Assembly (NCBI RefSeq): GCF_012979275.1
Contig: NZ_JABASZ010000037.1
Coordinates: 1-64,000 of the forward strand
From: Pseudopontixanthobacter vadosimaris
GTDB lineage: Bacteria > Pseudomonadota > Alphaproteobacteria > Sphingomonadales > Sphingomonadaceae
Reading direction: 5' to 3'
DNA: 64,000 nt
Shown here: piece after piece, positions 37,133-47,782 of the stretch
Layout of the letters: each line of letters opens with the position of its first letter
How positions within the stretch are numbered: position 1 is the first letter of the stretch
Translations under genes and position numbers: made by a program
The notes under the pieces: model-generated
Seen by the model: only the letters and a program-made list of their open reading frames with translations
Database searches by the model: none
Told to the model about the DNA's origin: nothing

Positions 37133-38374
37133 ATGGAAGATCACGACCTCGACATCGCGATTGCCGGCGGCGGACTGGCGGGCGGGCTCATCGCCCTTGC
37201 GCTGCATTTCCGCTGCCCCGACCTCAAGATCGCCTTGTTCGAGAGCGATGAAAAGATCGGCGGGCATCACCGCTGGAGCTGGTTCGACAGCGATCTTTCA
37301 CCTGCGGGCCGCGCCTTGATGAGCGCCTTCGACACGGCCTCGTGGCCTGCCTATGACGTGCGCTTTCCGAAATACGAACGGACATTGGGCTCGCGCTACA
37401 ATTCGCTGGCCTCTGCCGATTTCGACCGGGCGATACGACGGGAACTCCCCGCTGCGGCGATCCGCACCGGCACGAAGGTGGTCTCGGTCGATGAAGGCGG
37501 GATTACACTGCCCGACCGGCAGCGGATTACTGCCGGTGCGGTGTTGGATTGCCGAGGAGCCGAAATCGGCAGCGGCCTTTCGGGCGGCTGGCAGGTGTTC
37601 CTGGGCCGGCACCTGCGCTGCGACCGGCCGCATGGCGTGCCCCGGCCGATCATCATGGATGCCGATGTCGCGCAGCACGGTGCCTATCGCTTCGTCTATG
37701 TCCTGCCCCTGTCGGATACGGACCTGTTTATCGAGGATACCTATTACGCCGACGATCCGGTGCTGGACCGCGCGGAACTCGCCGAACGGATCGACGCCTA
37801 TTGCGAAAACCGGGGCTGGAAGGGCGAAACGCTGGACGAGGAAACCGGCGTCCTGCCGGTGATCTCGTCCGGCGATCCTGCGGCGCTAGCCGGCCAATCG
37901 CCTGCATCCGGCGAAGGTGCCGGTATCATAGCCGACGGCGTGGCGCTGGGGGGCATCCGGGGCGGCTTCACGCATCCCCTCACCAGTTACACCCTGCCTT
38001 TCGCTGTCGAAAACGCAATTGCGATCACGCGGTCCGCCGGCCTTCCGGGCGCGCATATGGCCCAGATGATGGCACAGCGCAGCGCCGATCACTGGAGGCA
38101 GACCGGGTTCTACAGACTGCTCGGACGCATGCTGTTCGGTGCGGCGCTGCCCGAGCAACGCTATATCGTATTTCAGCATTTCTACCGGCTGCCTCAGGCG
38201 TTGATCGAGCGGTTCTACGCCGGCAGATCGACTGCACTGGACAAGGCGCGTATTCTTTCGGGTCGCCCACCTGTCCCCGTAAAGCGGGCGCTGCATGCGC
38301 TCGTCACGCCCGGCGCGCCGCTTGGCGGCAAGCGCAACTCGAAACGGCCAGAACCGGAACGGAACTCTGCATGA
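37133..38374 (+). CDS. crtY: Lycopene beta-cyclase
   Basis: The 413-residue enzyme has the FAD/NAD(P)-binding start DIAIAGGGLAGGLIALAL, the lycopene cyclase motif SDTDLFIEDTYYAD, and the conserved ending GGIRGGFTHPLTSYTLPFAV. It converts lycopene to beta-carotene. The ATG at 37133 is preceded by a weak GCGGA element; upstream in-frame codons give a non-conserved extension. Its stop overlaps the crtI start (ATGA). Confidence 0.95.
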   Translation: MEDHDLDIAIAGGGLAGGLIALALHFRCPDLKIALFESDEKIGGHHRWSWFDSDLSPAGRALMSAFDTASWPAYDVRFPKYERTLGSRYNSLASADFDRAIRRELPAAAIRTGTKVVSVDEGGITLPDRQRITAGAVLDCRGAEIGSGLSGGWQVFLGRHLRCDRPHGVPRPIIMDADVAQHGAYRFVYVLPLSDTDLFIEDTYYADDPVLDRAELAERIDAYCENRGWKGETLDEETGVLPVISSGDPAALAGQSPASGEGAGIIADGVALGGIRGGFTHPLTSYTLPFAVENAIAITRSAGLPGAHMAQMMAQRSADHWRQTGFYRLLGRMLFGAALPEQRYIVFQHFYRLPQALIERFYAGRSTALDKARILSGRPPVPVKRALHALVTPGAPLGGKRNSKRPEPERNSA

Positions 38375-39924
38375 ACGACATGGCTCCTGCCAGAGGCAAC
38401 GAAGTGCGCGCCGGTTCAGCTTCGGCCAATCCGACCTATGCCGGCAAGAGCGCCTGCGTGATCGGATCGGGTTTTGGCGGGATGGCGCTGGCCATGCGCC
38501 TGCAGAGCGCCGGCATCGCGACGACCGTCATCGAAGGGCGCGACAAGCCCGGCGGCCGCGCCTATTTCTGGGAAAAAGACGGCTTCACTTTCGATGCCGG
38601 GCCGACCGTCGTCACAGACCCGCCCTGCCTCGAAGAGCTATGGTCCATTTCCGGTCATGACATGGCGCAGGATGTCGAATTGATGAAGGTGCACCCCTTC
38701 TACCGCCTCAACTGGCCCGACGGCACGAATTTCGACTATTCCAACAAGGATGCCGAACTCCATGCCGAGATCGAGAAGCTGAATCCGGCCGATGTGGCGG
38801 GCTACCGCCGGTTCCTCGACTATTCCGCCGGAGTCTACGAAGAAGGCTACGTCAAGCTGGGCACCGTGCCGTTCCTCGATTTCAAGTCGATGATCAAGGC
38901 CGCGCCCGCCCTGGCGAAAAAGCAGGCCTGGCGCAGCGTCTATTCGATGGTGTCGAGCTTCATCGAGAATGAGAAGATTCGCCAGGCACTGAGCTTCCAC
39001 ACCCTGCTGGTCGGCGGCAATCCCATGAAGACCAGCGCCATCTACACGCTGATCCACAAGCTGGAAAAGGATGGCGGCGTCTGGTGGACGCGGGGCGGGA
39101 CCAACCGGTTGATAGCGGGCATGATCCGCCATTTCGAACGCCTTGGCGGACAGATGCGCGTGGGTGACGCCGTGAAGCGCGTCCACACGCTGGGCAACCG
39201 GGCCACCGAGGTGGAAACCGAAGGCGGATACCGCCAGCGTTTCGATGCAGTCGCCAGCAATGCCGACATCATGCATTCCTACCGCGACCTGCTGGGGGAC
39301 ACGAAACGCGGCAAATCCTATGCCCGCACGCTGTCGCGCAAGAAGTTCAGCCCCGGCCTGTTCGTCGTCCATTTCGGATTGAAGGGCAAATGGCCCGGCA
39401 TTCCGCACCACATGATCCTGTTCGGCCCGCGTTATAGGGAACTGCTGGAGGACATCTACGACAATGGCGTGCTGCCCGAAGATTTCAGCATCTATCTGCA
39501 TCATCCCACGGTCACCGACCCGAGCATGGCGCCCGAAGGCATGAGCACCTTCTATGCGCTGGTGCCCGTGGCGCATATGGGCAAGATGCCGATCGACTGG
39601 GACGAGGTCGGGCCGATCCTGGCAAAGCGCATCCTGGATGAAGTCGGCAGGCGGCTGATCCCCGATATCCACGACCGGATCGTGACGCAGTTTCACTATG
39701 CCCCCAAGGATTTCCACCACGATCTCAACGCCCACATGGGCAGCGCCTTCAGCCTCGAACCCATCCTGACACAGAGCGCGTGGTTTCGCGGCCACAACCG
39801 CGACGACGAAATCGGCAATTTCTATCTCGTCGGTGCAGGCACGCATCCGGGTGCAGGTATTCCGGGCGTGGTCGGCAGCGCGAAAGCGACGGCGGGACTG
39901 ATGCTGGAAGACCTTGCCAGATGA
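38371..39924 (+). CDS. crtI: Phytoene desaturase CrtI
   Basis: The 517-residue flavoprotein desaturates phytoene to lycopene. It has the N-terminal dinucleotide motif CVIGSGFGGMALAMRLQSAG with ...GRAYFWEKDGFTFDAGPTVV, and the C-terminal CrtI signature LVGAGTHPGAGIPGVVGSAKAT. It overlaps both neighbours by four bases. It is the second gene of the carotenoid operon. Confidence 0.96.
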   Translation: MNDMAPARGNEVRAGSASANPTYAGKSACVIGSGFGGMALAMRLQSAGIATTVIEGRDKPGGRAYFWEKDGFTFDAGPTVVTDPPCLEELWSISGHDMAQDVELMKVHPFYRLNWPDGTNFDYSNKDAELHAEIEKLNPADVAGYRRFLDYSAGVYEEGYVKLGTVPFLDFKSMIKAAPALAKKQAWRSVYSMVSSFIENEKIRQALSFHTLLVGGNPMKTSAIYTLIHKLEKDGGVWWTRGGTNRLIAGMIRHFERLGGQMRVGDAVKRVHTLGNRATEVETEGGYRQRFDAVASNADIMHSYRDLLGDTKRGKSYARTLSRKKFSPGLFVVHFGLKGKWPGIPHHMILFGPRYRELLEDIYDNGVLPEDFSIYLHHPTVTDPSMAPEGMSTFYALVPVAHMGKMPIDWDEVGPILAKRILDEVGRRLIPDIHDRIVTQFHYAPKDFHHDLNAHMGSAFSLEPILTQSAWFRGHNRDDEIGNFYLVGAGTHPGAGIPGVVGSAKATAGLMLEDLAR

Positions 39925-40562
39925 CGGAGATGATGACGAAGACTGCTCACGACGCCGTCATGACCAGCCCGAACGGCGCGCTGCGGCGGATCGCCGTCTA
40001 TTGCGGCAGCGCGACGCCTGCCGACCCGCGCTACATGCAGCTGGCCCGCGATGTCGGCCGAGTGCTGGCGGAGCGCGGCATCGGGGTGGTCTATGGCGGC
40101 GGGCGGCTGGGCCTGATGGGGGCTGTCGCCGGCGGCGCGCTGGATGCGGGCGGCGAGGTGATCGGCATCATACCCGACGCCCTCGCCGGCAGCGAGGTGG
40201 CGAACACCGAATGCAGCGAATTGCGGATCGTCGGCGGAATGCACGAACGCAAGCAGGCCTTCACCGATCTGTCGGACGGTTTCCTGACCATCCCCGGCGG
40301 CGTTGGGACAATGGACGAATTCTGGGAAGCGGTCAGCTGGGCGCAGCTCGGCTATCACACCATGCCAGTTGGCCTGCTCAACGCCTTCGGCTTCTACGAT
40401 CACCTGATCGCGTTCAACCGCCACATGACCGATAGCGGTTTCATCCGCGAGGCGCATCGCGATATCATCGTCGCCGATGACGATCTGGACCGCCTGCTGG
40501 GCCGCATGGCCGCCTATGAAGCGCATGTGCCGATCTTCCGGATGAAGGCAGGCGATCTATGA
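39921..40562 (+). CDS. LOG-family protein (cytokinin-type phosphoribohydrolase) in crt operon
   Basis: The 213-residue protein has the LOG/TIGR00730 features: IAVYCGSATPADPRY, GGGRLGLMGAVAGGAL, MHERKQAF and the PGG-x-GT-x-x-E motif PGGVGTMDEFWE. LOG proteins hydrolyse nucleoside 5'-monophosphates to a free base and ribose 5-phosphate and can release cytokinins. It overlaps crtI and crtB by ATGA on both sides, so it is firmly inside the carotenoid operon. A biochemical link to carotenoids is not known to me. The N-terminus may start at 39921 or an internal ATG (39960). Confidence 0.9.
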   Translation: MTEMMTKTAHDAVMTSPNGALRRIAVYCGSATPADPRYMQLARDVGRVLAERGIGVVYGGGRLGLMGAVAGGALDAGGEVIGIIPDALAGSEVANTECSELRIVGGMHERKQAFTDLSDGFLTIPGGVGTMDEFWEAVSWAQLGYHTMPVGLLNAFGFYDHLIAFNRHMTDSGFIREAHRDIIVADDDLDRLLGRMAAYEAHVPIFRMKAGDL

Positions 40563-41578
40563 CCCGGGAAAGAATGCTCGCCCCCAGCCGCGTCATCCGC
40601 GCAACACCTCAGCAGGCAGGCGGCGGACGCGACCGTGCAGCGCTGGTGCAGAAGGCGCGAGAATCCATCGGCAGAGGTTCGCGCAGCTTCGCCTTCGCCT
40701 CGCGCCTGTTCGACCGCGACACGCGCGAACGCGCCTGGCTGCTCTATGCGTGGTGCCGCCGCTGCGACGACATTGCCGACGCGCAGGACCATGGCGGCAC
40801 CCTGGGCGAACAGACGGGGAAGCAGGCGACGGACCGGATCAAGGCGATCCGCGCCCTGACCGATCGCGCCTTCGAGGGCCTGCCCACCGCCGATCTCGCC
40901 TTCGATGCCATGGGCCAGCTTGCCACCGAAAGCGGCATCACGCGCGAGATGGCGGAACACGTCATCGGCGGCTTCGCGCTGGACGCCCGCGAATGGCGCC
41001 CGCGCACCGAAGGCGATTTGATGCGGTATTGCTATCACGTCGCCGGTGCGGTCGGCGTGATGATGGCCTATGTCATGCGAGTCGATCCGAAGGACGGGGA
41101 AATGTTCGACCGGGCCTGCGACCTCGGCATTGCCTTCCAGCTGGCCAATATCGCCCGTGACGTCGTGGAGGATGACGCCGCCGGCCGCTGCTACATCCCC
41201 ACCGAATGGCTTGCCGAGCGCGACCTTACGCCGGGCCAGCATACCAAGCCTGGCAATCGTTTCGAACTCGCCGCCCTGATCCCGCGCCTGATCGACCTGA
41301 TGGAGGTGCATGAGGCCGCAGCCCGTCTCGGCACGAAACATCTGCGGTTCCGCCAGCGCTGGGCGGTGTTGTCCGCCGCGCGCATCTATGGTGCCATCGG
41401 GCGCAAGGTGCGCGATCGCGGGCAGCTGGCCTGGCATCGGCGGGTGGTCATCGGCCCGCTGGCAAAGACCGGTCATGTCATCGCCGCCTTCTTCGAAGCG
41501 CTGGTCAATTCTCCGCCCACGCCCGAACATATGCCGCGCTGGACGCGCGGCGAGCTCGTGCCGATAAAGGGCTGGTGA
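40559..41578 (+). CDS. crtB: Phytoene synthase CrtB
   Basis: The 339-residue squalene/phytoene synthase condenses two geranylgeranyl-PP to phytoene. The two Asp-rich motifs are DDIAD (residues 70-74) and DVVED, and the final helices carry RAWLLYAWCRR and NIARDVVEDDAAGR. It overlaps the LOG gene by ATGA. The next gene begins at 41619, about 40 bases later. Confidence 0.95.
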   Translation: MTRERMLAPSRVIRATPQQAGGGRDRAALVQKARESIGRGSRSFAFASRLFDRDTRERAWLLYAWCRRCDDIADAQDHGGTLGEQTGKQATDRIKAIRALTDRAFEGLPTADLAFDAMGQLATESGITREMAEHVIGGFALDAREWRPRTEGDLMRYCYHVAGAVGVMMAYVMRVDPKDGEMFDRACDLGIAFQLANIARDVVEDDAAGRCYIPTEWLAERDLTPGQHTKPGNRFELAALIPRLIDLMEVHEAAARLGTKHLRFRQRWAVLSAARIYGAIGRKVRDRGQLAWHRRVVIGPLAKTGHVIAAFFEALVNSPPTPEHMPRWTRGELVPIKGW

Positions 41579-41618
41579 TCGCTTGAGCATCATGCGGAAC
41601 TTGGATAGTGCTGCCCGC

Positions 41619-43490
<1,872 letters not shown>

Positions 43491-43510
43491 TCCACGCCCT
43501 GCGGGATAAT

Positions 43511-44812
43511 CTATTCCGGATGCGGGCTTCCCGGCGGATCGTCCACATCCCCGGGCCGCGGCGCGCCGAATAGTTCACCGCGCTCGCTGAACAGCACGAA
43601 AACGAGGCTGACGGTTGCCGTGACCAGCAGCGCGATAGCCAGCGGCCGGGCGGTGCCGTCATAGGCGAATCCGATCAGCGCCCCCAGAATGGCCCCCGTC
43701 GTCAGGCGCAGGAATCCTTGAGCGGAACTGGCGGCACCGGCGATATGGCGGAAGGGTTCCATTGCAATCGAGCCGAAATTGGCACCGATGAAGCCGAGCA
43801 GCGCCATATTGGCCGCCATCAGCGGGACGAAAGTCCACAGGCTTTCGTCGGGCCGGTTCGCGAACCATAATTGCAGCGCGGCGACGATGATGAAGATGAA
43901 CAGGGCAATATGGCTGACCCGCCGGGCGCCGAAGCGTTCGACGATCCGCGAATTGGACCAGTTGGCAATGGCCATGGCACCGGCGCACATCGCGAAGATG
44001 AAGGGGAACTGGTCGCCGGCGCCAAATGCCTCGCCAATAAGTTGCTGGCTGGAATTGATGAAGCCGAACAATCCGCCGAACACCAGCGCGCTGCCGAGCG
44101 TATAGCCGATGGTTTCGCGGAAGGTGACCGCATGGCGCATGTTGCGCATGATGATCGGCAGGCGGATCGGCTGGCGGTCGGCCTCGTCCAGCGTTTCGGG
44201 CAATCTTCTGTACACCCAGATGGACATTACCGTGCCGGCGATGGCCATGGCGGCGAAGATCCAGCGCCAGTTCCCCAGAAGCGATATGATGCCCTGCCCG
44301 ATGCTGGGGGCGACGGCGGGTACGATCAGGAATATGACGAAGATCAGGCTCATCATCCGGGCCATCTTGTCGCCGCCCACGCGGTCGCGGATGATGGCGG
44401 GCGGCAGAGCGATGATCGCGGCCGCGCCGAACCCCTGTATCGCCCGCAGCACCAGAAGCGTGTTGAAATCCGTCGCCAGGGAACAGGCGATGGACAGCAG
44501 GATGTAACCCGCCAGCCCGACGAAAAGCACCGGGCGGCGGCCGAACCGGTCGGCAAAGCTGCCCGGCACCAGCGCGCCGAAACCGGCGGAGATCAGATAG
44601 GCACCGATCACGAACTGCCGGCTGTTGCCGCCCGCACCCAGATCGGCGGCGAGATCGTCCAGCGCAGGCAGGATTGCATCGATGCCGAAGGCATTCAGCG
44701 CCATCAGCAGCGCCATCATCCAGATCAGGGTGTTCTCACTGATCCTGCGCTCCTCCTGCTCCCTGCCGGCAGGAGCAGAGGCGGTCGCAGAGGTTTCGGT
44801 GGCTTCAGACAT
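43511..44812 (-). CDS. Bcr/CflA family MFS efflux transporter
   Basis: The 433-residue membrane protein has 12 hydrophobic segments and the Bcr/CflA drug-transporter motif GSFADRFGRRPVLFVGLAGY between helices 2 and 3, with the N-terminal ALNAFGIDAILPALDDLA. It is predicted to export drugs or small molecules. The start at 44812 (MSEATETS) removes a short unlikely extension. It is divergent from the polymerase IV gene and convergent with the carboxylase gene, whose stop is 20 bases away. Confidence 0.88.
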   Translation of the reverse strand: MSEATETSATASAPAGREQEERRISENTLIWMMALLMALNAFGIDAILPALDDLAADLGAGGNSRQFVIGAYLISAGFGALVPGSFADRFGRRPVLFVGLAGYILLSIACSLATDFNTLLVLRAIQGFGAAAIIALPPAIIRDRVGGDKMARMMSLIFVIFLIVPAVAPSIGQGIISLLGNWRWIFAAMAIAGTVMSIWVYRRLPETLDEADRQPIRLPIIMRNMRHAVTFRETIGYTLGSALVFGGLFGFINSSQQLIGEAFGAGDQFPFIFAMCAGAMAIANWSNSRIVERFGARRVSHIALFIFIIVAALQLWFANRPDESLWTFVPLMAANMALLGFIGANFGSIAMEPFRHIAGAASSAQGFLRLTTGAILGALIGFAYDGTARPLAIALLVTATVSLVFVLFSERGELFGAPRPGDVDDPPGSPHPE

Positions 44813-44985
44813 GGAACGCCAGTTAATGCCCGCAGCGTCGCTTTGTAAGCAATCTTTTCGCATCCGCACAAAATCCGGTGACGCGACTACTGTTCCGCCG
44901 GGGTCGTAAAAGCTGTATCCGGGACGGGATGGGCAGGCAATCTGACAGCACCGGCGAGAAACATCCGGAAGGCGGGGATTGCGTC

Positions 44986-46113
44986 ATGCGTGCCGAAGAA
45001 TTGCGCGAAATCGCCGCTCATCCGGGCGAATTGCGCAAGATCATCCACATTGACATGGATGCATTCTTCGCCAGCGTCGAACAGCGCGACAACCCGGAAT
45101 TGCGCGGCAAGCCGGTGGCGGTCGGCGGATCGGCGGGTCGCGGCGTGGTCGCCGCCGCGAGTTACGAGGCGCGCAAGTTCGGGGTGCGATCGGCCATGCC
45201 ATCCGTGACGGCCAGGCGCCTGTGTCCGGACCTTATCTTCTGCAAGAGCCGTTTCGACGCATATCGCGAGGCATCGGACATCATCCGCGGCATATTTCGC
45301 GATCACACGCCGCTGGTCGAACCGCTCAGCCTGGACGAAGCCTATCTCGACGTTACAGGCGATCCGTGCGGGTCGGGCAGCGCCACGCGAACAGCGCAGG
45401 CGATCCGGCAGGAGATATTCGCCGCCACCCGCCTCACTGCCAGTGCCGGCGTTTCCTACAACAAATTCCTGGCCAAGCTGGCCAGCGACCAGAACAAGCC
45501 CGACGGCATTTGCGTCATCCGTCCCGGCGAAGGCGCGACTTTCGTGCAAGGGCTTGCCGTCCGCCGCTTCCACGGCGTCGGCCCCAAGGGAGCCGAGAAG
45601 ATGGCCCGGCTGGGTATCGAAACGGGTGCCGATCTGGCCGCGAAGGACATGGCCTGGCTGCGTGCGAATTTCGGCAGTTTCGCCGACTACCTTCATGGGG
45701 CGGCGAGAGGCATCGACCTGCGCCCGGTGCGCGCCAACCGCATCCGCAAGTCGGTAGGCGGAGAACGCACCTTCGGCGAGGATATTTCCTCGCCGCCGGA
45801 ATTGCGCGAAACGCTGGATCGCATTGCCGAGATCGTCTGGGAAAGGATCGAGAGAAATGGCGCCAGGGGCCGCACCGTCACGCTGAAGCTGAAATACAAC
45901 GACTTCCAGATCGCCACCCGCGCCCGGTCGCTGCCGCGCAACGTGATCGACAAGGCGGATTTCACGCGCATCGGACATTCGCTGCTGGAGGAGGCCATTC
46001 CCCTGCCCCTGCCCATCCGGCTGATGGGTCTGACGCTGTCGAATTTGCAGGGAGTCGAAAAAGGCAGCCGCAAGGACCGGCGCGCCGCCGAAGCGCAGCT
46101 TACCCTGTTCTAG
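44986..46113 (+). CDS. dinB: DNA polymerase IV (Y family)
   Basis: The 375-residue translesion polymerase has the catalytic motifs HIDMDAFFASVEQ (Asp23, Asp25) and SLDEAYLDV, the RFDAYREASDIIR region, and HhH-type VRRFHGVGPKGAEKMARLG. The C-terminus ends in QLTLF, a beta-clamp binding motif. The start at 44986 is preceded by a GGGATTG stretch; the frame extends further but is not conserved. Not an ImuB, since the active-site acidic residues are present. Confidence 0.95.
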   Translation: MRAEELREIAAHPGELRKIIHIDMDAFFASVEQRDNPELRGKPVAVGGSAGRGVVAAASYEARKFGVRSAMPSVTARRLCPDLIFCKSRFDAYREASDIIRGIFRDHTPLVEPLSLDEAYLDVTGDPCGSGSATRTAQAIRQEIFAATRLTASAGVSYNKFLAKLASDQNKPDGICVIRPGEGATFVQGLAVRRFHGVGPKGAEKMARLGIETGADLAAKDMAWLRANFGSFADYLHGAARGIDLRPVRANRIRKSVGGERTFGEDISSPPELRETLDRIAEIVWERIERNGARGRTVTLKLKYNDFQIATRARSLPRNVIDKADFTRIGHSLLEEAIPLPLPIRLMGLTLSNLQGVEKGSRKDRRAAEAQLTLF

Positions 46114-46117
46114 CCAA

Positions 46118-46588
46118 TTACCGGCGCCATTGCCGATAGAGGTCCAGCCGCCTTCTGCCCACCGAGGTAAGCTGCGCCGGGGGAGCATCGACGGGAAAGA
46201 ATCGCGCTTCTATGACCTCGCGGCGGTCGATGCAGGGCAAATCGTCTGTCCTGCCGCCGAACACGGCCACGATGTTGCTGGCACCGTGCAGATCCTCCTC
46301 CACGCTGCCGAGCAGTTCCATGTCCTCGATCCGGCAGCCGGTTTCCTCCAGCAATTCACGGCGGGCCGCTGCATCGAAATCCTCGCCCCGGTGGCATCCA
46401 CCGCCGGGAAAGCTCCAGTTGCCCATACCGTAGCTGAGGCGCACCATCAGCACCTCGCCCTGCGCGTTCTCGGCACAGACCGAGACGCCGAGCAGGGTCG
46501 GCCGGGTCAATTGCCACCATTTCTTGCGCAGCCTGTCGGCAAGTCGCAGCGCGCTTCTGTAAAGCGGGTCGGGGATCAGGCGAAGCAC
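46118..46588 (-). CDS. Nudix hydrolase
   Basis: The 156-residue protein contains the Nudix box starting GGCHRGEDFDAAARRELLEE with the full G-x5-E-x7-REU-x-EE-x-GU arrangement. The N-terminal 25 residues are basic. The substrate is unknown. It overlaps the end of pgl by 13 bases; the two are translated in different frames. Confidence 0.9.
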   Translation of the reverse strand: MLRLIPDPLYRSALRLADRLRKKWWQLTRPTLLGVSVCAENAQGEVLMVRLSYGMGNWSFPGGGCHRGEDFDAAARRELLEETGCRIEDMELLGSVEEDLHGASNIVAVFGGRTDDLPCIDRREVIEARFFPVDAPPAQLTSVGRRRLDLYRQWRR

Positions 46589-47196
46589 GTGATTTCCTGC
46601 GTGGCTGCGCCGAGCAGGCGGGCGACAGGCAGGTCGTTCTCCCCCTTCCGGGCCGCCTCGAACACGGCCCTTTTCTCGTCGCCGCGGATCACGAACATGA
46701 TCTGCCCTGCCGTCAGCAGCGAGGGCAGCGTCAGCGTGATCCGGTCAAAGGGAGCCTCGGGCGGGAGCGGATCGGGCGTAATTCGCCGTATGGGCGCTTC
46801 ATCGTCGACCTGCGGATCGCCGGCCGGAAACAGCGAGGCGACATGGCCGTCCCCGCCCATGCCCAGCCATGCAAGCGCGAAGGGCGGCACCTGTTCCATG
46901 ATGGTGAGGGTGACCACCTCTGCCCCCGCAGGCTCGAACAGCGAACGGATGCGCCCGGTGTTGCTGGCAGGATGATCTTCGGGAACGGCGCGGTCGTCGC
47001 CCGGCCAGACCACCAGCCGGTCCCAAGCCAGCGGCATCGTCACGAGCCGTTCCATGATCGGAAACGGCGTGGAACCGCCGGGCACGGTGATGGTCACCGG
47101 GCCTTCCGCATCAGCCATGATTCCGCGCAACTGCCGGTGCAGCCACGCCGCGACTTCCGCATCCCCGGCACCCTCGATCATCGTGCAATCCGCCAT
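46576..47196 (-). CDS. pgl: 6-phosphogluconolactonase
   Basis: The 206-residue protein shows the Pgl/glucosamine isomerase-like pattern: VTITVPGGSTPFPIMERL, WPGDDRAVPEDHPASNTG, and GMGGDGHVASLFP. It hydrolyses 6-phosphogluconolactone in the pentose phosphate or Entner-Doudoroff route. It starts with ATG 47196 and lies 17 bases after the Dps stop on the same strand. The gene overlaps the Nudix gene. Confidence 0.92.
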   Translation of the reverse strand: MADCTMIEGAGDAEVAAWLHRQLRGIMADAEGPVTITVPGGSTPFPIMERLVTMPLAWDRLVVWPGDDRAVPEDHPASNTGRIRSLFEPAGAEVVTLTIMEQVPPFALAWLGMGGDGHVASLFPAGDPQVDDEAPIRRITPDPLPPEAPFDRITLTLPSLLTAGQIMFVIRGDEKRAVFEAARKGENDLPVARLLGAATQEITCFA

Positions 47197-47213
47197 GTCG
47201 CCCAGCCCGCCCG

Positions 47214-47678
47214 TCAGCCCTTCAGGGTCTGCGACAGGAACCAGATGCGTTCCTCGGCCTGGTCGATCCAGTCGTCGACGATGCCATTGGTGGCATGATC
47301 GCCCGCCTCTTCCGAGGTGGCTTTTACGTCAAGCAGCCCTTCATGCAGCTTGCGATTGGCGTCGCGAAGTTCCGCGATCATCTGGTCGCTCGAAAGGGAT
47401 GTGTCATCCTGATCGGCAATGCGCGTCGTCCGGCCGATGGAGCCGATAGACGTCTGCGTCTCGCCGCCCTGCTTGCGGACCCGTTCGGCGATCGCGTCGA
47501 CCACGCCGATCAGTTGCGCGGCCTGTTCATCGAACAGCAGGTGCAGATCGCGGAAGCGCGGGCCTGCCATGTGCCAGTGAAAATTCTTGGTCTTCACATA
47601 CAGCGCCAGATGATCCGCCACCGAACCGTTGAGCGCTGCAAACAGCGCCTGTTTGGAATTGTCGCCTTGAGCTGTCAT
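47214..47678 (-). CDS. dps: Dps family DNA-protecting ferritin-like protein
   Basis: The 154-residue protein has the Dps ferroxidase residues in NFHWHMAGPRFRDLHLLFDEQA and LIGVVDAIAERV, and ends in WFLSQTLKG. It stores iron as a 12-mer and protects DNA from peroxide. The start at 47678 follows AAGGACAAGGC; longer frames run into the promoter. A sigma-EcfG-like promoter lies just upstream. Confidence 0.94.
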   Translation of the reverse strand: MTAQGDNSKQALFAALNGSVADHLALYVKTKNFHWHMAGPRFRDLHLLFDEQAAQLIGVVDAIAERVRKQGGETQTSIGSIGRTTRIADQDDTSLSSDQMIAELRDANRKLHEGLLDVKATSEEAGDHATNGIVDDWIDQAEERIWFLSQTLKG

Positions 47679-47712
47679 GCCTTGTCCTTCTTTCATGTCT
47701 GTCTGCCGTTTC

Positions 47713-47737
47713 AACGTACCGCGGGTGAAAGCGTTTC
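47713..47737 (-). promoter_or_regulatory. Sigma-EcfG-like promoter of dps
   Basis: On the minus strand GAAAC is followed by exactly 16 bases and CGTT, one mismatch from GGAAC-N16-CGTT. It ends 35 bases before the dps ATG. Dps genes are known stress-regulon members in Alphaproteobacteria, so the match is plausible. Confidence 0.55.
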
Positions 47738-47782
47738 TAGTCTTCGTTACATCGCTGACATCGATAGAACCGATCAGACGCT

